From Alphaproteobacteria bacterium (GTDB lineage: Bacteria; Pseudomonadota; Alphaproteobacteria; Micavibrionales; Micavibrionaceae), in assembly GCA_018000295.1 (NCBI GenBank), contig JAGNKE010000013.1, forward strand, positions 1 to 64,000: a DNA stretch of 64,000 nt. Direction: 5' to 3'. The notes beneath the pieces were generated by a model, which was given only the letters and a program-made list of their open reading frames with translations, ran no database searches and was not told where the DNA came from. How positions within the stretch are numbered: position 1 is the stretch's first letter; each line of letters starts with the position of its first letter. A program made the translations under genes and the position numbers. Below, piece after piece: positions 1 through 7,723 of this stretch.

Positions 1-122
1 ACCTGTCTGATTTTGTGGCAGAAGCGGCTCTATCACTGACCATTGTTTATCCGATAACCAAAACATTCAATCCTCCTTCGTTTGAAGAATTGAATCATAT
101 TCCTTCAATTAGGTACAGACCC
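1..122 (+). CDS. Possible C-terminal end of an unidentified protein (partial)
   Basis: The third forward frame is open from base 3 to a TAG at 120-122 and gives 39 residues with a natural-looking composition (it starts LSDFVAEAAL and ends IPSIRYRP). The gene would begin outside the window, so no function can be assigned. It would converge on, and overlap by 18 bases, the gene read leftward that ends at 105. A chance open frame of this length is possible. Confidence 0.3.
66..96 (-). terminator. Weak hairpin after the leftward gene ending at 105
   Basis: ATTCAAT and ATTGAAT pair as an outer stem, with an inner CTTC-GTTT-GAAG hairpin. Read leftward the hairpin is followed by TGTTTTGG, a poor T tract. 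It may be a weak terminator for the HhH-like gene or simply a palindrome. Confidence 0.25.
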
Positions 123-617
123 TAGTGTTTCGGGTTTTTTGGAATATTGCCATAAAGCTTTATCTAATTCTCGCAAAGGCATATCAAATTCACTCGCCAT
201 TTTTAAACATTCCTTGCGGTACTTATCCCAAAATTCAAAGGAATATTTGAATTCTCCGGGATTCAGTTTATATAAGCTCCAAATAGCTCTAAAATCTATA
301 ATGGGGTATTTTTTTGGGTTGTATCCGAAGTGTAATATTGTAGAGGCTACAGGATAATCGACACCTTTTAATAGCCTCAGAATTTCTATGCGAAGACGCT
401 CTGATGTCTTAGGCGAAAATGCAACTTGCGTAGTTTCCTGAATAAATTTTTCATCGTTGCTTTGGAAGTTATTTATTTGCCTAGATGTTTTCCATTGTCC
501 GATTTCAATAAATTCGTCCCGAGTTAGAAACACTTTTGGTGCTTTTATAACTGGATCATCTTTGGGATAGCTGTATCCTTTTGCCAGTTTAATAAGAATC
601 TCTCGAGTAAATTTCAT
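105..617 (-). CDS. Hypothetical protein resembling HhH-GPD DNA glycosylase-like domains
   Basis: A 170-residue soluble protein. The start is set at 617 because AAGGA stands about ten bases upstream and the longer frame reads into the next gene. Residues 84-115 (LKGVDYPVAS through KKYPIIDFRAIWSL) have the look of the helix-hairpin-helix/GPD fold, where a glycine-rich hairpin is followed by a conserved 'YPVID.R' segment. No catalytic lysine is obvious, so repair activity is uncertain. It is more AT-rich than the housekeeping genes beside it, which suggests acquisition. Identity is inferred from this motif only. Confidence 0.45.
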   Translation of the reverse strand: MKFTREILIKLAKGYSYPKDDPVIKAPKVFLTRDEFIEIGQWKTSRQINNFQSNDEKFIQETTQVAFSPKTSERLRIEILRLLKGVDYPVASTILHFGYNPKKYPIIDFRAIWSLYKLNPGEFKYSFEFWDKYRKECLKMASEFDMPLRELDKALWQYSKKPETLGSVPN

Positions 618-666
618 TTTTACAATCCTTTGCGGTTGTTCAAGATACCAGAAGCTCCATCGAATC

Positions 667-1794
667 TCATCCCTTCCGCTGCAAAACCCTGATCTCGAAT
701 TTGCCCGTCTTCTCGTTTCGCTTGTGATAATAAAGCATCGTCTCATCGGCGCTCAGCGCCGGAGCCTCCGCAAACCCCGTAATCGCGGCAATCACCTCCG
801 GCTCCCCGAACGCGCTGTCCTTATTGGTGCGCTTGGCGACAAGGCTCTGGAAGACCAGACCGGGCAGCAGCCGCGTATAGAAAATTTCCTTCTCGTCCCG
901 TGAAATAGAGGCCGCGTAGACGACCTTATCCTTGTTCAGCGTCGCAAAAATCTTCGCCGAGTCCTCCTGCGGCACAAAGGAATCGCCGTCCTTCTTCGCA
1001 TAAAAGAAATAGGATTCCACCGGAACGCTGCCCTCGAAATGCGTCTGCGTGGAATAAAGCGTCCGCCCGTCTGCGCTGATCTCGATATCCATATTCAGCC
1101 AGCCAAGTTTTCCGAGCGCCAGACTGTCGTGCGGAACGATCTCCTCGACGGCCCCGTCCTTGAAAATTCCGCTATAAACTGTGGTCTTGTTAAAAAATCC
1201 GTATTTATGCGCCGACATAAAGAAAAACCGCCCGTGATCGTCCATCGAGGGAACGCCGTCCACATATGAACTATTGACGTTCTCGATCTCGCCCTGAAAA
1301 GAGAAAGTCGTGTCGTCCACCCGCTTCGCCCAGAACATATCCTTTTCCTTATCGGCGATTTTATCATCGTTAAAGAAAAGATACGCCCCGTCGCGGGAAA
1401 TAAACGGCTCCATCGCATCGCCGCTATAGCCCTTGATCGTCACAACCTGATCGTGACTCCATTCGGTGTTAACCGGATCGTCGGGCAGGGCGGTTTTGTC
1501 ACCATCCCCGCACGGCGTTTGTGCAAACCACGCCAGAATCTCGTCCAGAAGTGCATCGGCCTCATCCAGCTTCCCCGCATCGCCCAGCGGCTTGACCTGC
1601 TGGATTTTTGGCATGATCGCCTCGACGGAGCAGCCTTTCCCCGCCCGTTCCTGAAGAAGAGAAAGCGTCTTATCGCCTTTGGCTTTGACCGCAAACGGGT
1701 TGACCGCGAACGCCGCGCCGGACACAAGACACAAAAAAGCGGCCCCGATCAGGCCGCTCTTGATAATTTTTCCATAAAGCTGCATAAGGATCAC
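667..1794 (-). CDS. Secreted PD40/TolB-like beta-propeller protein
   Basis: A 375-residue exported protein. Residues 1-30 form a signal peptide (hydrophobic core, cleavage after GAAFA). The rest has at least five PD40-type blades with the 'sxDGxxLyF' pattern: residues 131-141, 182-192, 238-248, 297-307 and 347-356. Such propellers occur in periplasmic TolB-like and OmpA-associated proteins and usually bind proteins or sugars; no enzyme motif is seen. The start is GTG at 1794, overlapping the upstream stop as GTGA, which points to translational coupling with the ATPase zeta gene. ATG at 1785 is an alternative that keeps the signal peptide. Confidence 0.6.
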   Translation of the reverse strand: MILMQLYGKIIKSGLIGAAFLCLVSGAAFAVNPFAVKAKGDKTLSLLQERAGKGCSVEAIMPKIQQVKPLGDAGKLDEADALLDEILAWFAQTPCGDGDKTALPDDPVNTEWSHDQVVTIKGYSGDAMEPFISRDGAYLFFNDDKIADKEKDMFWAKRVDDTTFSFQGEIENVNSSYVDGVPSMDDHGRFFFMSAHKYGFFNKTTVYSGIFKDGAVEEIVPHDSLALGKLGWLNMDIEISADGRTLYSTQTHFEGSVPVESYFFYAKKDGDSFVPQEDSAKIFATLNKDKVVYAASISRDEKEIFYTRLLPGLVFQSLVAKRTNKDSAFGEPEVIAAITGFAEAPALSADETMLYYHKRNEKTGKFEIRVLQRKG

Positions 1795-2111
1795 GAATTC
1801 TGGATTTGCTTGCGCGCCTCGGCCAAGGCCTTGTCCAGTTCGACATTCATCAGATGGTCGGAAATCTCGACGCCCTTATCCTGAAAATCCTTGCGAACCT
1901 TGCGGAGGATATCTTCAAACCCGGCTTCCTCCAGATTCGCGGCAACAACCGATTGCGCGTAAGCCGTGGCGGCATCCCCGGTAATCCCCAGCTTTTCCGC
2001 AGCCCAAAGCCCGAACAGCTTGGAGGTGCGGGCCTCCACGGCGAAATCCACCTTTTCCTGATGGGCGAATTTTCTCTCAAAGGCTTGTTCTCTGTCATCG
2101 AAAGTGGTCAT
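1791..2111 (-). CDS. F1F0-ATPase inhibitor zeta subunit (DUF1476)
   Basis: A 106-residue, charged, mostly helical protein matching the DUF1476 family throughout: an N-terminal TTFDDREQAFERKFAH stretch, then KLFGLWAAEKLG and a helical C-terminus. In Paracoccus denitrificans this family is the zeta subunit, whose N-terminus inserts into the F1 catalytic sector and blocks ATP hydrolysis. The family is essentially alphaproteobacterial and often lies beside purC, as here (divergent, 148 bp apart). Full length with an ordinary ATG start. Confidence 0.9.
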   Translation of the reverse strand: MTTFDDREQAFERKFAHQEKVDFAVEARTSKLFGLWAAEKLGITGDAATAYAQSVVAANLEEAGFEDILRKVRKDFQDKGVEISDHLMNVELDKALAEARKQIQNS

Positions 2112-2169
2112 AAGCGGCTCTCCAGCAGTAAAAAACCAACAAAAACGTGTGTTGGGCTATTTCTACCAT

Positions 2170-2198
2170 TTGAATCCTCTGAAATCCATTGTTATATG
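2170..2198 (+). promoter_or_regulatory. Probable sigma70-type promoter for purC
   Basis: TTGAAT at 2170-2175 and TATATG at 2193-2198 are separated by 17 bases, ahead of purC at 2260. The region lies between divergent genes. Assigned by eye only. Confidence 0.45.
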
Positions 2199-2259
2199 AA
2201 GGGGCACAGCCCGCAAGAATACGGCAAATACATCAGGAGAGAAGGACGAAGGTCGCACA

Positions 2260-3111
2260 ATGGCACCAAGAAAAAAGAAACTCTACGAAGGCAAGGCCAA
2301 GATTTTGTTCGAGGGGCCGGACCCCGGCACCGTCATCCAGCACTTCAAGGACGACGCCACCGCCCTCAACGGAAAGAAACACGCCATCATCGCGGGTAAG
2401 GGCGTTTTGAACAACCGCATCTCCGCCCACATCATGACGCGGCTGGAGGGGGCGGGGATCCCGACCCATTTCCTGCGCTCAATCAACGCCCGCGAACAGC
2501 TCGTGCGCGCCGTGGACATCATTCCCATCGAACTTGTCGTCCGCAACATCGCCGCCGGCTCTCTCTGCAAGCGTCTGGGCATCAAGGAGGGCGCGGTTCT
2601 GGGCCGCCCCCTGATCGAATTTTACTACAAGAACGACGAACTGAACGACCCGATGATCAGCGAGGATCATATCATCACCTTCGGCTGGGCGGATACCTAC
2701 GAGCTGGAGGAAATGGTGGCCATGGCCTGGCGCGTGAACGACTACCTCAACGGCTTCTTCGCAGGCCTGGGCGTCATGCTGGTCGATTTCAAACTGGAAT
2801 TCGGACGGCTGTGGGGCGAACACGGGGAACTCTACATCCTCCTCGCCGACGAAATCTCGCCGGATAATTGCCGCCTCTGGGATGAAAAGACCAAGGAGAA
2901 AATGGACAAGGACCGTTTCCGGCTCGATTTGGAGGATCAGGTGAAAGGCTACCATTTCATCGCCGAGCGTCTGGGCCTCGTGCCGCAGGATATCATGAGC
3001 GGCGGCAGCCTCGATGAGACGATGGCCGACAAGCTCTCCCTGATCGAGAATGAATTCTCCCAGCAACGCCGCCTGCGCGAACTCAATCCGGGGAAACCAA
3101 GGAAGGCTTAA
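2260..3111 (+). CDS. purC: Phosphoribosylaminoimidazole-succinocarboxamide synthase (SAICAR synthetase)
   Basis: Ligates aspartate to CAIR using ATP, giving SAICAR, in cytosolic purine synthesis. The 283-residue protein has the ATP-binding N-terminus ([12 protein letters not shown], residues 7-18), then FKDDATA, the NRISAHIM segment and the RNIAAGS and LVDFKLEFG blocks. It is some 30 residues longer than typical bacterial PurC, mainly at a charged C-terminus. AGGAGAGAAGGA at about 2234-2246 supports the ATG. In many alphaproteobacteria purS and purQ follow directly; here AT-rich unknown genes follow instead. Confidence 0.95.
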   Translation: MAPRKKKLYEGKAKILFEGPDPGTVIQHFKDDATALNGKKHAIIAGKGVLNNRISAHIMTRLEGAGIPTHFLRSINAREQLVRAVDIIPIELVVRNIAAGSLCKRLGIKEGAVLGRPLIEFYYKNDELNDPMISEDHIITFGWADTYELEEMVAMAWRVNDYLNGFFAGLGVMLVDFKLEFGRLWGEHGELYILLADEISPDNCRLWDEKTKEKMDKDRFRLDLEDQVKGYHFIAERLGLVPQDIMSGGSLDETMADKLSLIENEFSQQRRLRELNPGKPRKA

Positions 3112-3181
3112 TTGGAAAAGGTCGAGGCTAATTAGATATTTACAAGCCCATGTAAAAAAATGCCTTATACAGGCTCTAACT

Positions 3182-3655
3182 ATGGAATTAATTGTTGTCG
3201 ATGATGTTTCTGAAAAACAACTAAAAAAATTTATTAGCGATAGCGTAGGAGATAAATTCCAGTACCAGTTTGCAACGGGAGAAATTGAGCAGTCTTATAC
3301 TGGTAAACCCTTTCTAATTTCGATTACACCAAAAGATACGTATATAAAAATAATGACGAGCCTTGAAAATGGTTGGCCTTTTTTGGGGAGTGTTATTGAG
3401 GCAAATGAATACACTGCCATGAAGATTCGCTATTTTGAAGACTCTTTGTCCGCGTTTTACAGATGGGAAAAGGGAGTTTGTGTTCGAATATTGTATGCTC
3501 TTAAAGACGACAACTGGGTGTGGTATTCGAAAGGAGAGGTCCAGAAATGGGAAAAACCTTCAAATTATAAGAATAGACTTATCAGAAATAGGCTTACAAA
3601 AGAGATGCTGATGAATTATCTCACTGCGTGCGGTTATAATGAAATTATTAATTAG
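3182..3655 (+). CDS. Hypothetical protein
   Basis: A 157-residue soluble protein with no recognised motif; it has several aromatic residues and a basic, lysine/arginine-rich C-terminus. ATG at 3182 is chosen because the open frame further upstream runs over the end of purC and reads like non-coding sequence. No clear ribosome binding site is visible. Its AT-rich composition contrasts with purC and suggests horizontal acquisition. Function unknown. Confidence 0.5.
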   Translation: MELIVVDDVSEKQLKKFISDSVGDKFQYQFATGEIEQSYTGKPFLISITPKDTYIKIMTSLENGWPFLGSVIEANEYTAMKIRYFEDSLSAFYRWEKGVCVRILYALKDDNWVWYSKGEVQKWEKPSNYKNRLIRNRLTKEMLMNYLTACGYNEIIN

Positions 3656-3726
3656 AAATTATTTAAAAGAAAAATTCTTCTAACTTAATTCTTGAGATGG
3701 ACAACAACAATCCGCCCCCTTTTAGC

Positions 3727-3746
3727 ATCCCCGCGAACGCGGGGAT
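3727..3746. repeat. REP-like palindrome, ATCCCCGCG type
   Basis: A 9-bp inverted repeat, ATCCCCGCG and CGCGGGGAT, with a 2-base loop, followed by CC. One copy of a dispersed palindrome family also found at 13069, 48714, 50038 and 50087. Confidence 0.7.
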
Positions 3747-3773
3747 CCAGAAAAAATTTGAGAGTTTCAAAAG

Positions 3774-4133
3774 ATGCTCACGATTACGGACATAAAAAAA
3801 CTTCTAGCCTTACACAGATTCATTGCTGAAACGAAATTTGTAGCCTGTATGGACAATCCTGTCGGAGACGGGGCCGGGTATATAGCTGAGATCGCAAAAG
3901 ACAATTTACAAGCAATTATCGAATTTTATGAGCACAATAATAAGCAAGAAGAGTCCAATGCCTGGAAAGAATGGATGATTCTGACCAAAAAATCCGTGGC
4001 TTATGATCGAATTGCTGAGCGAATTAAATTACATGATCGCTGGCATTCATTTGATGAAGAAAGAAGAAAAAAATATTGTTGGATTGGGCGGCGCCTTATG
4101 AAGTTAGCGACTGCCTGTTGGCAGAAGTGCTGA
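3774..4133 (+). CDS. Hypothetical protein
   Basis: A 119-residue, mostly helical, charged protein without recognised domains (central YEHNNKQEESNAWKEWM, basic C-terminus). It lies in the same AT-rich island as the previous gene. A palindromic repeat ends 28 bases before its ATG, and no strong ribosome binding site is seen. Function unknown; coding status moderately supported by length and composition. Confidence 0.4.
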   Translation: MLTITDIKKLLALHRFIAETKFVACMDNPVGDGAGYIAEIAKDNLQAIIEFYEHNNKQEESNAWKEWMILTKKSVAYDRIAERIKLHDRWHSFDEERRKKYCWIGRRLMKLATACWQKC

Positions 4134-4244
4134 ACATGATAGAGAATTAAACGACAGGGCCAAACAGAGCAAGGCAGAGACCATACGCACGGAAATCTCT
4201 GTCTATCTCTGTAGTTTTTTAAAAAATAGATTCCGGCCTTCGGC

Positions 4245-4283
4245 GGAATGACAGGATAAAAAGATCAGAACGCGTTGTGTTCG
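4245..4283. repeat. 39-bp direct repeat, copy 1
   Basis: Begins GGAATGACAGGATAAAAAGA and ends GCGTTGTGTTCG. An identical copy lies at 4569-4607. Each starts in the right arm of a GCCGGAAT palindrome, so palindrome and tail were duplicated together. Confidence 0.85.
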
Positions 4284-4568
4284 TTGTGTTTTATTAAAAA
4301 CTCCGCTCACTCTGCGCCTCTGCGGTAAAATGGATTCCGGCCTCCGCCGGAATGACATCGCCAAGACTGTCACCCTGGCGCAGGCCGGGGTCCACGTTTG
4401 ATTAAGGCAAAGCACGAAATAAAGAGTACAGCCCGCTTCGCGTCTTCGCGATTCAAATGCCCCCTTCGCGCTTGTGGCCTTGAATCGCCAAGACACGAAG
4501 ACTCAAAGCTTCTCGCACATCCGGTCTCTGTCTGTCTCTGTAGTAATTTAAAAGATTTTGCTTACGCC

Positions 4569-4607
4569 GGAATGACAGGATAAAAAGATCAGAACGCGTT
4601 GTGTTCG
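4569..4607. repeat. 39-bp direct repeat, copy 2
   Basis: Identical to 4245-4283. It is followed by CTGTGATCGCCGTGTTTAAAA, a tail that reappears in slightly different form at about 48760-48782 and 49945-49975. Confidence 0.85.
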
Positions 4608-4631
4608 CTGTGATCGCCGTGTTTAAAAAAC

Positions 4632-5390
4632 CTAAGGCGCAAACTGCTCCTGGAAAATCCGCTCCTCAAGATGATTGTCCGGGTCAAACAATAAAGTCTG
4701 CGAAATCTCCCGGTACTCGCGGATATCCACCGTCACCACATCGCGGATTTCCTTATAATCCGCCGAGGCGCTGACCGGCCGCTCGTGCGGGCGGATCACC
4801 TCGAACCGCACGCGGCTTGTATTGGGAATCAAAGCGCCGGGCCACCGCCGCGGGCGGAACGCGCTGATCGGCGTCATGGGGAGAACATTCGCCCCCAAAG
4901 GAACAATCGGACCGGAGGCCGAGGAATTATAGGCCGTGCTGCCGACAGGCGTGGACAGCATGATCCCGTCGCACACCAATAACGGCAACCGCACCTCGTC
5001 ATTCACGAAAATCATCAGCTTGGCGGTATTGTGCGTCTCCCGCAGCAGCGAGACTTCATTGAACGCGAGTTCCGTATAAACCTTCCCGTGCTTGTCCGAA
5101 GCATCCATCCGCAGCGGATGAATCGTATAGGGCCGCGCTGCCGCGATCCGCTCGGGCAGATCCTTCTTCCGGTGCTCGTTCAGCAAAAACCCCAGCGTGC
5201 CAAGATTAAGCCCATAGATCGGAATGTTGATCGTGATGAAAGAGTGCAGGGAGTGCAGCATCGTTCCGTCGCCGCCAAGCACGACCAGAACATCCGCCTC
5301 CTCGATAGGGACATTCCCGTATTTTTTTGTGTATTCCTCTAGAGCGGCCTGCGCTTGCGCTTTCTCCGAGGCATGGAAACACATTTTCAT
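4632..5390 (-). CDS. nadK: NAD kinase
   Basis: Phosphorylates NAD to NADP in the cytosol. The 252-residue protein carries the family motifs: GGDGTML at 39-45 (phosphate and metal site), GTLGFL at about 64-69, NE at 111-112, and STPVGSTAYN at 146-155. Length fits the short alphaproteobacterial form. It lies 45 bp downstream of the HTH-PyrE gene in the same direction, so co-transcription is likely. Confidence 0.93.
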   Translation of the reverse strand: MKMCFHASEKAQAQAALEEYTKKYGNVPIEEADVLVVLGGDGTMLHSLHSFITINIPIYGLNLGTLGFLLNEHRKKDLPERIAAARPYTIHPLRMDASDKHGKVYTELAFNEVSLLRETHNTAKLMIFVNDEVRLPLLVCDGIMLSTPVGSTAYNSSASGPIVPLGANVLPMTPISAFRPRRWPGALIPNTSRVRFEVIRPHERPVSASADYKEIRDVVTVDIREYREISQTLLFDPDNHLEERIFQEQFAP

Positions 5391-5435
5391 GCCGCGCTCC
5401 CGAAGAGCGCCGAGCGAGGGGCGATACGCACGGCT

Positions 5436-6359
5436 TTACCCATGACGGGCCTGCCATCCGTTCGGATCATCGAGGAAGGATTCAACGGAAGCGAGCGTCG
5501 CCTTGTCGAAGTGTCCGCCTTTTCGGGCGGCCTCCAGAACCTCCCACCACGTCGTGAGCGCATGGAGCGTAATCCCCATCTCCCGCATATTGGTTTCGCT
5601 CTGCGGAAAGATGCCGTAATGGAAAACGACGAATGCGTGTTCCACAATCGCCCCGGCATTCCGCAGCGCATTGACGAAGGTGATCTTGCTGCCCCCGTCG
5701 GTCTGTAAATCCTCGACCAGCAAAACGCGAGGCGCCCGTCCGGAATCTGTTTGCTCGGGCAGAACGCCCTCGACCTGGGCCATGCGTCCGTAACCTTTCG
5801 GTTCTTTGCGGACATAGATCATCGGCTTCTCCAGCCGCTCGGCGATGAAAGCGCCGTAGGGGATGCCCGCCGTCTCGCCGCCCGCGACGATGTCGATATC
5901 GGCAAGATCGAGATTCTGCCGGATCAGCCACGCCCCGTGATCCATCAGCATCTTGCGTTCAGCGACGAAGGAGATCAGGCGGCGGCAATCGATATAGACC
6001 GGGCTCTTCTTGCCTGACTTTAGCGTAAAGGGCTCACTCGCGTTAAACAGAACGGACTGCGTGGAGAGCAGCGCGGCGGCGGCCTCCAGAGCAACGGCCT
6101 TGCGCGTCAGTTTTTTTCCATCCAGTTCCGGCGCATCGACCAGCGCGATAAAATCCGACATCGTGGAATTCGTAACGGAAAGAACCTTCGAGAGACTCTC
6201 GGTAGAGGGCCATCGCGGTTTTCCATCCGGGCTGTGCCGCTTGCTTTTATTGAAGGAGGTGGGATCCAGCCCCGCGAGCCGCGCGAGTCCAGAAGCCGAA
6301 TAGCCCTTCGACGCCGCCAGGCGGTCGAGCCCAATCCAGATCTGCGCGTGTGTAAACAT
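5436..6359 (-). CDS. pyrE: Phage-repressor-type HTH fused to orotate phosphoribosyltransferase
   Basis: Residues 1-72 match the N-terminal DNA-binding domain of alphaproteobacterial S24-type repressors (MFTHAQIW, GLARLAGLDPTSFNKSK, PRWPSTESLSKVL). Residues about 85-300 are orotate phosphoribosyltransferase, which joins orotate and PRPP to OMP: KSGKKSPVYID at 115-124, VRKEPKGYG at 183-191 with the catalytic lysine, and the PRPP loop VEDLQTDGGSK at 215-225. The frame is uninterrupted across both halves. An internal ATG at residue 67 could give a separate enzyme. It diverges from the podoviral cluster, exactly where a phage repressor would sit. That the HTH acts as a regulator is inference. Confidence 0.85.
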   Translation of the reverse strand: MFTHAQIWIGLDRLAASKGYSASGLARLAGLDPTSFNKSKRHSPDGKPRWPSTESLSKVLSVTNSTMSDFIALVDAPELDGKKLTRKAVALEAAAALLSTQSVLFNASEPFTLKSGKKSPVYIDCRRLISFVAERKMLMDHGAWLIRQNLDLADIDIVAGGETAGIPYGAFIAERLEKPMIYVRKEPKGYGRMAQVEGVLPEQTDSGRAPRVLLVEDLQTDGGSKITFVNALRNAGAIVEHAFVVFHYGIFPQSETNMREMGITLHALTTWWEVLEAARKGGHFDKATLASVESFLDDPNGWQARHG

Positions 6360-6454
6360 GTTAGGATAATAGTCCCATTTTATGAAGAAAACGTAAATAG
6401 GAAACTATACCTAATTTTTTTCTTGACTCCCGTAAAAATCTCTGGCACAAAAGA

Positions 6455-6469
6455 GAACATAAACAGAAC
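6455..6469. promoter_or_regulatory. LexA (SOS) box 1, GAAC-N7-GAAC
   Basis: GAAC at 6455-6458 and 6466-6469 are separated by exactly seven bases (ATAAACA). A direct repeat of GTTC/GAAC with N7 spacing is the known LexA operator of alphaproteobacteria. It lies 52 bases before the first gene of the podoviral cluster and 96 bases before the start of the divergent HTH-PyrE gene. Confidence 0.7.
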
Positions 6470-6486
6470 ATTTGTATCTTTAAAAA

Positions 6487-6501
6487 GAACAAATAAAGAA
6501 C
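6487..6501. promoter_or_regulatory. LexA (SOS) box 2, GAAC-N7-GAAC
   Basis: GAAC at 6487-6490 and 6498-6501 with seven bases between (AAATAAA). The four GAAC half-sites are spaced 11, 21 and 11 bases, so all lie on the same face of the helix, as expected for two cooperatively bound dimers. Confidence 0.7.
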
Positions 6502-6520
6502 ATTAAAGAAAGCCCGTCCT

Positions 6521-6994
6521 ATGATCGTCAGCCGCCAGAAATATAGAGCTCCCGTCATCCGCGAACGCGAAACCACACCCTTCGACACGGTAGAGGAGGC
6601 CTGGTTCTGGTTCGTCGCCGCGCAACAGGCAAAAACCGAAGGCGCACGAATCATCGCGGGGCAGGGTATGGTCGAACGTCCCTGCGAACCGGCCGATATC
6701 CTGAAAATCCTCGACCGCCTTTACCGTCAGCGCGCCCTCGTCATGCCGCACATCCTCGTCCTGCGCTATTATGGCCGCCGCAACATGGCCCCCGACGCCC
6801 GCCGCATCAAGGAGGCCCGCGCCGCCAAACTCTGGCGCGAGGCGATGGACAAGCTCGAACCGGTCCTCGAATCTAAGGGAATCCTTAGAAAAAACAGCTG
6901 GGTTCTCCGCTACGATCCGCAGACCCGCGCCGCCCCGCGCCCTTATGTTCACCCCCCATCGTTCAACCCTTATGAAGGAGTCGCCGCCGAATGA
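6521..6994 (+). CDS. Conserved hypothetical protein, first gene of the podoviral cluster
   Basis: A 157-residue soluble protein with a patterned N-terminal half (FDTVEEAWFWFVAAQQA, then RPCEPADILKILDRLYR and ILVLRYYGRR). It is largely helical and may bind nucleic acid, but no defined family is recognised with certainty. It starts 20 bases after the second LexA box and overlaps the next gene as ATGA, so it opens a translationally coupled operon. A regulatory or early role is plausible from position alone. Confidence 0.6.
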   Translation: MIVSRQKYRAPVIRERETTPFDTVEEAWFWFVAAQQAKTEGARIIAGQGMVERPCEPADILKILDRLYRQRALVMPHILVLRYYGRRNMAPDARRIKEARAAKLWREAMDKLEPVLESKGILRKNSWVLRYDPQTRAAPRPYVHPPSFNPYEGVAAE

Positions 6995-7476
6995 CACACC
7001 GCCATCAAAAAACCGAAGAGCTTCAGAAAATTTGGGTCGCCTTCACCGGGCAGACGGACCTCCCCTGGCTCCGCTGGCTCAAGCCCGGCTTCCGTCATTG
7101 CTTCGTGATCATCAACGATGGCCGCAACTGGGTCAGCCTCGACCCGATGGCCAACCGCTTCGAGGTGACCGTGCACGACCAGCCTGCCGGGTTCGATTTC
7201 CCGCAATGGCTCCGCGCCTGCGGCCTCACCGTGATCGAATCGCAGGCGCACAACCGCAACCGCGCCGCGCCCCTCATGCCGCTTACCTGCGTCGAGGCCG
7301 TCAAGCGCGTTCTGGGCATCCATGACCGCCTCATCCTCACCCCGTGGCAGCTCTATCGCCATCTGGAAAAATGCAGCGGGACGGAAAAAGCTTCACGCCC
7401 GCCGCGCAATCTCTTCGCGCTGGCGGAAACCCTCGAACCCCTGACCCCGAAAGGAACAATCTCATGGGAAGTCTGA
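6991..7476 (+). CDS. Hypothetical phage-cluster protein, possible permuted NlpC/P60-like fold
   Basis: A 161-residue protein. It has a histidine in a hydrophobic strand (FRHCFVIIND, about residues 29-38) and later a cysteine at a helix start (LTCVEAVKRVLGI, about 97-109). That His-before-Cys order occurs in circularly permuted papain-like NlpC/P60 proteins, so a peptidase or amidase role is possible but unproven. Its start overlaps the previous stop and its end overlaps the next gene by 13 bases. Similar genes precede podoviral portals in my recollection of alphaproteobacterial prophages. Confidence 0.45.
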   Translation: MTHRHQKTEELQKIWVAFTGQTDLPWLRWLKPGFRHCFVIINDGRNWVSLDPMANRFEVTVHDQPAGFDFPQWLRACGLTVIESQAHNRNRAAPLMPLTCVEAVKRVLGIHDRLILTPWQLYRHLEKCSGTEKASRPPRNLFALAETLEPLTPKGTISWEV

Positions 7477-7721
7477 CTTCGCGCCCCAAGGCGCCGAAAA
7501 TCAAAACCATCGTCGTGCAAAGCCCGGCCCAGACCGCCGTCACGCCTGTAACGCCGACGACCCCGGCGGAGCCCGATCCCGAAACCGTGGCCGCGCAGGC
7601 CCGCACCCGCGACCTGCTGACCCGCAAGCGCGGGTTTCTCGGAACCATCGGCACCGGCTTTCGCGGCCTGCTCGGCGCGCTCGGCAATAACGTCAACCGC
7701 AAAACCCTGCTCGGAGAATAA
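7464..7721 (+). CDS. Small phage-cluster protein upstream of portal
   Basis: An 85-residue protein: a proline- and threonine-rich first half, then a basic stretch (RKRGFLGT) and a glycine-rich end (GFRGLLGALG). ATG at 7464 is chosen because AAGGAACAA precedes it and the longer open frame lies inside the previous gene. It overlaps that gene by 13 bases and ends two bases before the portal gene. Function unknown; perhaps a minor virion or assembly protein. Confidence 0.55.
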   Translation: MGSLTSRPKAPKIKTIVVQSPAQTAVTPVTPTTPAEPDPETVAAQARTRDLLTRKRGFLGTIGTGFRGLLGALGNNVNRKTLLGE

Positions 7722-7723
7722 CC

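Larger units (their letters stand above)
4134..4631. repeat. Gene-free 500-bp cluster of palindromes and direct repeats
   Basis: No gene is seen. It holds two ATTCCGGC-type palindromes (4230-4249 and 4334-4353), a 39-bp direct repeat (4245-4283 and 4569-4607), two copies of a TCTCTGTAGT-rich segment (about 4195-4222 and 4525-4553), and a TCTGCGCCTCTGCGG segment. Similar segments recur at 48.5-48.8 kb and 49.8-50.1 kb, so this is one of three clusters of the same composite repeat. Confidence 0.7.

Noticed and set aside
1453..1884. Forward open frame within the PD40 protein gene
   Set aside because: A shadow of the leftward gene; lacks start signals and crosses two real genes.
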